Positions 45,301-49,937 of a DNA stretch of 64,000 nucleotides are shown piece by piece. Made by a program: the position numbers and the translations under genes. The notes below the pieces were generated by a model. It searched no databases. It was not told where the DNA came from and worked only from the letters and a program-made list of their open reading frames with translations. Source of the DNA: Bacteroidota bacterium (lineage in GTDB: Bacteria; Bacteroidota; Bacteroidia; Chitinophagales; Chitinophagaceae); assembly GCA_023386555.1 (NCBI GenBank), contig JAEWJK010000004.1:1-64000 (forward strand), written 5' to 3'. Each line of letters begins with the position of its first letter. Position 1 is the first letter of the stretch.

Positions 45301-46405
45301 TCACTATAATTATGTGATCACCAGGACATGGAGAGCAACAGATGTGTCAGGTAATTACAGTGAGTGTGTTCAGACCATCACAGTACGTGATGTAACAGCA
45401 CCGGTAGCTAAGTGTAAGAATGTAACCATTACACTGGTGAATGGTACGGCATCTATCACCACAGCTCAGATCAATAATAACAGCACAGATAATTGCAGCC
45501 CGCTGACATTTAGTTTATCTAAAACAAGCTTTAACTGCAGTAACCTTGGTGCGAACACTGTAACCTTAACTGTAACCGATGTTAGTGGAAATAAGAGCAC
45601 ATGCACAGCTACGGTAACAGTTGTAGGAGAGATACCAACGTGCAGCATTGTATCGGTACCAACGAGCAATGTATATACAGGTGGTAATGTAAACAACCTG
45701 TACTTAGGCTACGGCGCTCAGAGTACAACATTACAACTGTCAGTACCTGCAAGCGGAGCACCATATACTTACTCATGGAGTGGTAATGGTAATCTCAGCA
45801 GCACAACAGTACAATCACCACTGTTTGCACCAACGGCAGCAGGAACATATACATTCACTGTATTTATTACGAATAAATACGGATGTACAACTACCTGCAC
45901 CATTAGCATCTGTGTAACAGATATCAGGGTATTGGGTAAGAACAACACATGGGATGGCAAGAAAGTATATGTATGCCATGTGCCTCCTGGTAATCCTGGC
46001 AACAGCAATACCCTTGAGATCAGTGTGAATGCAGTGCCATCACATATTGGTCCATCAGGTCATGCAACAGACAGGTTAGGTAAGTGTGAGGTAGCACCAT
46101 GCACCGCACCAACTTACAGCAAGGCACCAGTACCAACCACTGAAGTGAAGACAGCAGAAGCCCTAACGGTGAAGCTAAGTCCGAACCCGACCACTAATTA
46201 CTTCATGCTGCAGGTAATAAGCAGCGACAGGAAGACACCTGTAACCGTAAGAGTAATGAATGCACTGGGTAAGATGATAGAGACACAGAAAGGATCAGTG
46301 GAAGACATGTACAGGTTCGGAAGTAATTATATCAATGGCACTTACTTCGTGGAAGTGATACAGGGCGAGAACAGGAAAGTAGTACAAGGTATCAAAGCCA
46401 ACTAA
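36356..46405 (+). CDS. Giant HYR-repeat surface protein with T9SS sorting domain (3349 aa)
   Basis: A secreted 3349-aa protein. A signal peptide (1-20, ending FQAFA) is followed by an Ig/PKD-like region with FCQGGSVNLTS and YQWYRNNALISG (about 140-210), and thrombospondin type 3 calcium repeats rich in DSDGDG (about 424-520). Then come about 19 HYR/Ig-like modules of about 80 aa with repeating T-D-N-C and FPVGTTTVT motifs (about 980-3100). Three HYR modules contain inserts: a permuted C-type lectin-like domain, a glycine-rich ALK-like domain and a second lectin-like domain. A VYVCHVPPGNPGN module precedes the C-terminal T9SS type A sorting domain (about 3270-3349, with VKLSPNPTTNYF). HYR proteins are adhesins or cell-surface binding proteins; carbohydrate binding is inferred from the lectin motifs. 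It has its own terminator. Confidence 0.95.
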   Translation: MKKVLLLLLICSTFAFQAFACDCDGPPNNLSLNLTSTQVTFNANKSYSSACGNYGLQVELKLVGQAFDGVTHIYSGTTIANAGAIPLNPITLNLAAVYSALGPGQVKWRVRQDNPGRCATGWTESNQMFFSCTGTTAGPITVGGATTFCQGGSVNLTSAPGTVYQWYRNNALISGATNQNYTATQAGSYSVSNSVNGCPSPSVSVTVNQPPAVTVSANTTSINYGSSAVLTANFSSTRIYLVPLADLLNVPSSCGNGSYLGSNFQGFRWNDAGIGGVTNVQIQFSVGVECHSGKTFTTTLNGIAGSTYSQTPNFCSCSLPSGERIVTLNYTNPTTYTVGGTNTFAITNSTTSMGFAPAASMNNNYARVTVTYNAGGNVNFVWQPGSLTTNPITVSPTSTTTYNLIATDNIGCSTNVATTITVINPDSDGDGVADNIDNCPSVSNANQADSDGDGKGDVCDNCPTRPNANQADSDGDGKGDACDNCPTTGNANQLDSDGDGLGDACDADDDNDGILDVSECTSNFFWSNPPTENDNTATGIINGVSYTYTSSQPVLTSPSVYSHIIFPSSYGIPDIKCIRNINASNNTLTFSSPISNPVLVFASIGNSGQDVPIVFTSPIQVLWSQGVVNITSNSITGREGYAIVRLNGTFSSISFNYQATENWVNFLFGADFQTCPDTDGDGIQDQLDTDSDNDGCSDAIEGSQNPLQSQTVNGRLTGGVDVNGIPSLVNGGQGIGTSKTASANCFCQPGIDKQVPTLVGQNVTVQLDASGNASIVSAATTADVFAENFNADPDGVFSTLANWNFSYGTVDIGEYIGSNDSKEIDLAGNNNAKITSKQAFTLIPGQYKFSFDNLLNNNPVDANSVKVVIGSLVNQTFASQSTVTNESITFTVTTPTTVNIELEQLGNNNASGSFIGNIRLSRIINPSYSVFVSAADNCGIDAISVSKSTFNCSNLGANSVVLKVKDINGNEAQQTVTVTVQDIIKPTINCPSPINVVATSAAGAVVNYTAPVGTDNCAGATTALIAGPASGSTFPIGTTTVTYEVTDAAGLKTQCSFTVNVSGLAPQIVCPGPIVVNNTSGQCGASVNFSATETTGIPASTITYSHAPGSNFLVGTTIVTATATNAVGSSSCTFNVTVNDTQAPAINCPGDITISNNANACGAIVTYALPVATDNCSGGAFNYFNAGEPNNSGGEHYLQLYNSGTWNDLPNSVNNRSIVEFNTITNATFANYSKIGDFGGHSYYFSNGGNSWTASRTAAQAIGGDLASINTLAESQYLAPYGGNTWVGGYQDGNDPDYAEPGNASQNWGGWKWVDGTKLGAGQIAINRTAGLVSGSLFPIGTTTVTHVARDQAGNESSCSFTVTVIDNQRPVIAHNGNKNVAADNGRCDAVVSVSASATDNCSVGTPVGMRSDAQALNAPYPVGTTTITWNVTDINGVAALPVTQSVTVTDNQNPVISNCPSNITLQTGTGATTCSQVATWAIPTATDNCNLTSFTSSHNSGATFALGTTTVTYTARDAAGNTTTCSFTVTVVDNTQPVITCPAPITVNTDIDVCGAIVNYTVPTATDNCSIPGGSQSFNFTGNVQQFTAPVSGMYKLETWGAQGGNDVAVPTNTGGRGGYSKGEVYLTAGTTLYVYVGGQGSGCTSSYWQSSGGGGATDIRLVGGAWNNNAGLYSRIIVAGGGGGRHGRNYEGVVHVGNDGGGLVSPTIVVNGYTITGATQTSGGTSNYGYAQSIAPGSFGFANPNVMGNTCSQGGFNGGARGSDGWANGGAGGGWYGGCTSWSTSTGGSGYVLTSTSVKPAGYTPGATYHMNNTQIIAGNAVMPGPDDNVIVGRNGNGIAKITWGDGMTVTQTAGRPSGALFPVGTTTNTFSVTDAAGNISTCSFDVTVTDNQKPVITHNGNKNVLADNGRCDAVVAVSANATDNCSVVAPTGVRSDALALNAPYPVGTTTITWNVTDINGNGATPVTQTVTVTDNQNPIITNVPSNISASVGEGGCLALVGWPNASASDNCGIQSLTTNNANYNQFGFALLGKGVHTIVYTAVDVNGRTSTASFTVTVTDDQDPVITGCPSNININTSAGLCTGVALWNAPTASDNCVGVTMTGSHVSGQTFPVGTTTVTYTATDASGRTATCSFDVVVTDNQSPVVNNCPADITVQTGAGNTLCSKVVTWTAPTATDNCGTVTTVSTHQPGTAFPVGTTTVTYTFTDAHNNVSTCSFDVTVEDNTAPVPNIANLATITAECSASASVPTATDNCGGLISGVPSGPTTFNTQGSHTITWTYTDAAGNASSQNQTIVIDDNTPPVIACPFNITVNATTGTCGAVVNYSQPSATDNCGDGTLPTSIPGYTYKGTFGGHTYFISNTATTPEAAHAAAIARGGHLVTINSAAENAFVSAMSSQYIWIGYTDRAVEGTFRWVTNEPVVYTNWNSNEPNNAGDEDWAVINWGPNGTWNDWTYSSQALSVIEFEGGNIPTTLVSGPASGSVFPVGTTTVTYSATDAGGNTVSCSFTVTVKDVEAPKITCPANINAIATSAAGAAVNYTAPVGTDNCSGATTVRMSGPASGSTFPIGTTVITYRVTDAAGLTAQCSFTVTVVGVPPSIVCPANIVVNNTTGACGTNVSFTATETIAIPASTITYSHQPGSFFPVGTTTVTATATNPVGTSVCTFTVTVRDTEVPVLVNVPSNITVECTAVPGAANVTATDNCEGLGAVNYTEVKTDGNCGGNYTLTRTWTVTDAHNNITSATQVITVEDTKAPVIVKPATDATVECDGSGNTSALTTWLANHGGASATDDCSNVNWSNNFTGLSDDCGRTGTATVVFTATDDCGNATSTTATFTIIDKTAPVLSIPANVTLNCQDNNSTAATGVATATDVCSNATVTYSDVSTQNSNVNNAAHYNYTISRTWKAVDECGNATTAVQTITVRDITKPVITCPASVTVNCQDDKSSASTGTATATDNCAPVSITQTETSTKHADPNNAGHYNYVITRTWRATDVSGNYSECVQTITVRDVTAPVAKCKNVTITLVNGTASITTAQINNNSTDNCSPLTFSLSKTSFNCSNLGANTVTLTVTDVSGNKSTCTATVTVVGEIPTCSIVSVPTSNVYTGGNVNNLYLGYGAQSTTLQLSVPASGAPYTYSWSGNGNLSSTTVQSPLFAPTAAGTYTFTVFITNKYGCTTTCTISICVTDIRVLGKNNTWDGKKVYVCHVPPGNPGNSNTLEISVNAVPSHIGPSGHATDRLGKCEVAPCTAPTYSKAPVPTTEVKTAEALTVKLSPNPTTNYFMLQVISSDRKTPVTVRVMNALGKMIETQKGSVEDMYRFGSNYINGTYFVEVIQGENRKVVQGIKAN
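37629..37915 (+). other. Thrombospondin type 3 calcium-binding repeats
   Basis: This region encodes tandem DSDGDG..D.CDNCP-type units. Adjacent units are nearly identical in DNA as well (GATTCAGATGGTGATGGCAA occurs twice), showing recent duplication. They should bind many Ca ions and stiffen the N-terminal stalk. Confidence 0.85.
39889..40318 (+). other. Circularly permuted C-type lectin-like insert bounded by TGGTGCA repeats
   Basis: Inside the third HYR module, the order is the C-terminal half of a lectin-like domain (AGEPNN about residue 1188, WND about 1205, ending SIVEF) followed by a linker and then the N-terminal half (GGHSYYFS, SWTASRTAAQAIGG, WVGGYQDG, GWKWVDG). TGGTGCA stands at both ends (39889-39895, 40312-40318), 423 bp or exactly 141 codons apart. 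Removing one copy plus the insert restores an ordinary HYR reading through NCSG-GAGQIAIN. Joining the insert's ends gives WVDGTKLGAFNYFNAGEPNN, an ordinary lectin-domain order. Confidence 0.8.
41074..41880 (+). other. Glycine-rich (ALK-type) domain inserted in a HYR module
   Basis: About 270 residues begin with FNFTGNVQQFTAPVSGMYKL and contain many Gly runs (GGRGGYSKGE, AGGGGGRHGR, GGAGGGWYGG). They match the glycine-rich domain found in ALK/LTK receptors and bacterial surface proteins. It stands between T-D-N-C and the FPVGTTTNTF half of the sixth HYR module. Confidence 0.8.
43384..43770 (+). other. Second C-type lectin-like domain, canonical order, in a HYR module
   Basis: The order is normal: GGHTYFIS, AAAIARGGHLVTINSAAENAFV, WIGYTD, FRWVTNEPV, NEPNNAGDED, NGTWNDW and SVIEF. 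EPN (about 2433) and WND (about 2454) are the motifs that ligate Ca and sugar in mannose-type lectins; binding is inferred. It is inserted after the D-N-C of the twelfth HYR module. Confidence 0.85.
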
Positions 46406-46423
46406 TACTGGAAGACAAATAGT

Positions 46424-46455
46424 AAAAAGTCCTGCTGAAAGGCAGGACTTTTTTT
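46424..46455 (+). terminator. Strong rho-independent terminator after the giant gene
   Basis: AAAAAGTCCTGC (46424-46435) and GCAGGACTTTTT (46442-46453) form a 12-bp perfect stem with a 6-nt loop, followed by TT. It lies 18 bp after the stop codon and isolates the giant gene from the GH5 gene. Confidence 0.9.
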
Positions 46456-46500
46456 ATGAACACCACAATTCATGAAAGAACATATTATTGTATTTGCCAA

Positions 46501-47820
46501 ATGAAATTATTTATGCGACAAGGATCTTTATCAATACTATTATTATTCGTTTGTTGTATTCATTGCTTTTCACAGCAAGGAAGGTTTGTAGAACAACGAA
46601 ATGATAGATTTTATGTAGAGGCAAAACCTTATCGCTATATCGGAACGAATTACTGGTATGGCATCTATCTTCCATTGATAAAAGATGAAAAAAAAGGGAT
46701 TGGACGTCTGAGAAAAGAACTGAATTTTTTACAGCAACAAGGAATAACTAATCTTAGAATATTAGCTGGTGCAGAAGGCTCAGGAAAAATACTTGGCAAT
46801 TATCGTGTAGGCCCACCATTACAAACGGCCAAAGGTGTTTTTGATACTTCTGTTTTATATGGATTAGATGTGTTGTTAGATGAAATGGCAAAGCGAAACA
46901 TGAAAGCAGTGATCTTCTTCAGTAATAACTGGGAATGGAGTGGTGGCTTTCTGCAATATCTTAACTGGAATGGTATTATCAGTGATTCTGTGCTACAAAA
47001 CAAGATGGAGTGGGAGAAAATGAGAGACATCATTTCACAATTCTATACTTGTGCACCTTGTAAATCGGACTACCTGAAGCAGGTTGATGTTGTATTGAGT
47101 AGAGTGAATTCAGTCAACAAGAAGAAATATACCGATGATCCAACGATCATGAGCTGGCAGATTGCTAATGAGCCAAGACCAATGAGATCAATATCAGACC
47201 AGGCTTATAAAAATTGGATCGCAGCAGTAGCGGAACATATAAAAAGCCTCGATAAGAATCACCTGGTGAGTATTGGACATGAAGGAGAGATCGGTACACA
47301 GGATTTCGAATTATATAAAACCATTCACGAGAATAAGAATATCGATTACCTCACCATTCATATCTGGCCAAAGAACTGGGGCTGGGTAAAAGCTGATTTA
47401 TTGAAACAACAATTTCAGCATGCAATAGCAATGACATCTGCATATTTGAAGAAACACATGAAACTTGCTTATGAAATGAAAAAGCCTTTAGTAATTGAGG
47501 AATTTGGTTTTCCAAGAGATGATATGCAGTTTGATCCGGGAACTTCGACATCGTTGCGTGATAAATATTATAGTTATCTGTTCAGCCAGTTGACTAATCC
47601 AAAAAAAGAAAATGCTTATTCAAGAATGATAGCCGGAGTCAATTTCTGGTCATTCAATGGTTTTGCAAGACCGACACCGGGTCAGCGATTCTGGAAATCC
47701 GGAAATGATTATATGGGTGATCCGCCAATGGAAGAACAAAGTTTATATGGTGTATTTGATACAGATACTTCTACATGGAATGTGATACAAAAACACATCA
47801 GGCTTTTACAGAAGGAGTAG
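46501..47820 (+). CDS. Glycoside hydrolase family 5 beta-mannanase-like, secreted
   Basis: A 439-aa protein from ATG 46501; an earlier in-frame ATG at 46456 is possible but abuts the terminator. A signal-peptide-like hydrophobic core (SLSILLLFVCCIHCFS) is followed by QQGRFVEQRNDRFYVEAKPY. The GH5 mannanase motifs are present: NEP with acid/base E224 (SWQIANEPRP), HIWPKNWGW and the nucleophile E334 in VIEEFGFPRD. Similar proteins cut beta-1,4-mannan. Secreted or lipid-anchored status is inferred (Cys residues in the signal core could act in a lipobox). Confidence 0.88.
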   Translation: MKLFMRQGSLSILLLFVCCIHCFSQQGRFVEQRNDRFYVEAKPYRYIGTNYWYGIYLPLIKDEKKGIGRLRKELNFLQQQGITNLRILAGAEGSGKILGNYRVGPPLQTAKGVFDTSVLYGLDVLLDEMAKRNMKAVIFFSNNWEWSGGFLQYLNWNGIISDSVLQNKMEWEKMRDIISQFYTCAPCKSDYLKQVDVVLSRVNSVNKKKYTDDPTIMSWQIANEPRPMRSISDQAYKNWIAAVAEHIKSLDKNHLVSIGHEGEIGTQDFELYKTIHENKNIDYLTIHIWPKNWGWVKADLLKQQFQHAIAMTSAYLKKHMKLAYEMKKPLVIEEFGFPRDDMQFDPGTSTSLRDKYYSYLFSQLTNPKKENAYSRMIAGVNFWSFNGFARPTPGQRFWKSGNDYMGDPPMEEQSLYGVFDTDTSTWNVIQKHIRLLQKE

Positions 47821-47907
47821 CCGATTTTGTTATTGAATTACTAAATACAAGACGTTGTATTGTTTTATGAACGATGCAACTTAAATTGGTTTAGCAAATC
47901 AAAACCT

Positions 47908-48639
47908 ATGCGTAATTATATTGTAGCAGCTATCATTGGTCTATCAGCGATCATTGCTTTCTGGATAGCCGGTAATGCAATTAAGTATCGTTCAACTACA
48001 AGTGAAGTAATTACTGTAACAGGAAGTGCAGAAAGAGATTTTGTAAGTGACCTCATTGTTTGGACAGGCTCTTATTCACGTAAATCATTAGATCTTAAAT
48101 CTGCTTATTCTGTGTTGAAGCAAGATGAAAATCGCATCAGGACATACTTGCAGAGTAAAGGTATTGCAGCCAATGAAGTTGTTTTCTCTTCAGTAGAGAT
48201 CAGGAAAGATTTCGATTATCAGTACGACGGACAGGGAAGACAAACAAATACGATCTTCACGGGATATAATTTATCTCAACAGGTAAAAGTAGAATCAAAG
48301 AATGTTGATAAAGTTGAAGTGCTTTCAAGAGAGATCACCGAACTGATAGAAGCGGGAATTGAGTTTAATTCATCTGCACCATCTTATTATTATTCAAAAC
48401 TATCTGAGTTGAAGATTGATCTTTTGTCTAAAGCCAGTGCTGATGCAAAAACAAGAGCTGAATCAATTGCTGAAAACTCAAACAGCTCTTTAGGTAAAGT
48501 GAAGAAAGCATCGATGGGAGTGTTCCAGATCACAGCTCAGAATAGCAATGAAGATTATAGTTATGGAGGTGCATTCAACACAACCAGTAAACGGAAAACT
48601 GCATCTATCACAGTGAGGGTAGAGTACAGTACTGATTAA
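47908..48639 (+). CDS. SIMPL (DUF541) domain protein
   Basis: A 243-aa protein with one N-terminal membrane anchor (NYIVAAIIGLSAIIAFW) and an outer SIMPL domain (SEVITVTGSAERDFVSDLIVWTGSYSRKS onward, with repeated TVTG-like strands). SIMPL proteins form oligomers in the periplasm; some have antioxidant or stress roles, but the function here is unknown. A longer reading from TTG 47860 is rejected because the anchor starts at ATG 47908. Its stop overlaps the convergent GNAT gene by 4 bp. Confidence 0.85.
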   Translation: MRNYIVAAIIGLSAIIAFWIAGNAIKYRSTTSEVITVTGSAERDFVSDLIVWTGSYSRKSLDLKSAYSVLKQDENRIRTYLQSKGIAANEVVFSSVEIRKDFDYQYDGQGRQTNTIFTGYNLSQQVKVESKNVDKVEVLSREITELIEAGIEFNSSAPSYYYSKLSELKIDLLSKASADAKTRAESIAENSNSSLGKVKKASMGVFQITAQNSNEDYSYGGAFNTTSKRKTASITVRVEYSTD

Positions 48640-49142
48640 AGTTTTTTCATCATCACATAATCTTCCTGTAACACACCATTACCCAGATTAACATCTTCTT
48701 CTTTAAGAATGGTGAAACCAAGTTTCTGATAAAAATATTGAGCAGGATTATTTCGGTTTACATTCAGGATAAGCTGAGTGGCATTGTAAGATTTTATCAA
48801 TTCGATTACATGATCCATTAGTGCTTTTCCTGCTCCTGTTTTTTGAACAGTCGGCAACACATATAACTTGTTCAGTTTGTATTTTTCATTATCATATTTG
48901 CTGATCGAAGCAAAGCCAATTGGTTCATTATTTATCTCAGCAATAAAAAAATCCTGTTTTTTTTGCATTTGTTCTTGTAAAGCAACTTCAGAATAAAAAA
49001 AACCTAACATGTAGTTCAATGATTCAGGAGTAAGAATATTGCCGTAAGCTGAGGGCCATGTTTTGTAAGCAATATCCTGGATGATTAGAATATCATGCTG
49101 TGTTGCCTTCCGAATCAATAGATGTGAGTTTGGAGCGGTCAT
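48636..49142 (-). CDS. GNAT-family N-acetyltransferase
   Basis: A 168-aa GNAT enzyme. The acetyl-CoA loop is LYVLPTVQKTGAGKALMDHV (Q-x-x-G-x-G/A, about 105-125), followed by LNVNRNNPAQYFYQKLGF. Likely substrate unknown (small molecule or protein N-terminus). Its ATG lies inside the PrsW gene upstream on the same strand, a 50-bp overlap, so translation may be coupled. The conserved start of the fold IRKATQHDI is right after the ATG, so the overlap is real. Confidence 0.88.
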   Translation of the reverse strand: MTAPNSHLLIRKATQHDILIIQDIAYKTWPSAYGNILTPESLNYMLGFFYSEVALQEQMQKKQDFFIAEINNEPIGFASISKYDNEKYKLNKLYVLPTVQKTGAGKALMDHVIELIKSYNATQLILNVNRNNPAQYFYQKLGFTILKEEDVNLGNGVLQEDYVMMKKL

Positions 49143-49857
49143 GTATTAGCCTCGACAGTTTTTCCTGCTGCCGAATAGCTTTCAAAGATAAACGGATGGC
49201 TACATAATAACTCAACAATGCACCGCTGATGAGAAGTGCTCCCGAGATATATTTTGTGACTGTTTTATTCTCAGCTAAGAACAGGAAGCTATCATACAAG
49301 CCATGGAAGAATACCGCAAGCAAAAATCCTTTCAGCAGATACTCTCTTCTTTTAGCAAGACTGAATTTTGCTAATCCTGCATAATAACCCATGATCACTG
49401 CAAAAGCTGCATGAGCCGGAACACTCAGAAACATTCTCATCAATCCTGTATTGAATCCATGCATAAAAACATAGCCGGAGTTTTCTACTGTGGCAAAGCC
49501 CATACTCACCATTACAGAATAAACGATTCCATCAAAAGGTTCATCGAAAGCTTTTAACCGGAAACAATAATTCTTCAGCACAAAAAACTTTACACCTTCT
49601 TCGGTTAAACCGATAACGAGGAATGATTGCAGGATTACATTTATATAAGATGGGATTTGTGCCTCAATCAAAGTAGTTCCAAGAAACCTTGAGGCATAAG
49701 TTTCAATAAATATACATGGAACAGCTGTCACCATACCGAGTAAAAAGCTCACCAATAACAGGCCGATAGGTTCACGGTTGTATTTATCTCTCAGGTAGAT
49801 AAAAAGACAAATGAGAAAACCAGGTGCAATGGAAAGCAACAATAGATCCATATGCAT
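49093..49857 (-). CDS. PrsW-family intramembrane metalloprotease
   Basis: A 254-aa protein with about seven membrane helices. The zinc-protease signatures are TEEGVKFF (E86-E87), HAAFAVIMGYY (H149) and HGLYD (H185), which match the CAAX-protease/PrsW superfamily. In Bacillus, PrsW cuts an anti-sigma factor (RsiW) in response to stress; the target here is unknown. A TFLD-like ending overlaps the GNAT gene start by 50 bp. Confidence 0.88.
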   Translation of the reverse strand: MHMDLLLLSIAPGFLICLFIYLRDKYNREPIGLLLVSFLLGMVTAVPCIFIETYASRFLGTTLIEAQIPSYINVILQSFLVIGLTEEGVKFFVLKNYCFRLKAFDEPFDGIVYSVMVSMGFATVENSGYVFMHGFNTGLMRMFLSVPAHAAFAVIMGYYAGLAKFSLAKRREYLLKGFLLAVFFHGLYDSFLFLAENKTVTKYISGALLISGALLSYYVAIRLSLKAIRQQEKLSRLIHDRSKLTSIDSEGNTA

Positions 49858-49884
49858 TGATCTACAGGAAAAATCCTGCCAAGC

Positions 49885-49937
49885 TTTCTCGCTGAATTCG
49901 CAGAAAATTCGAAGGCTTCAGCATTTTCTGCGAGAAC
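49885..49937. repeat. Inverted word repeat at the valS stop (TTTTCTGCGA)
   Basis: TCGCAGAAAA (about 49899-49908) and TTTTCTGCGA (49924-49933) are exact inverted copies around a 15-nt loop containing AAGGCTTCAG. The right arm reaches the valS stop codon. The same TTCTGCGAGAAC word occurs at 10266-10277. Confidence 0.6.
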
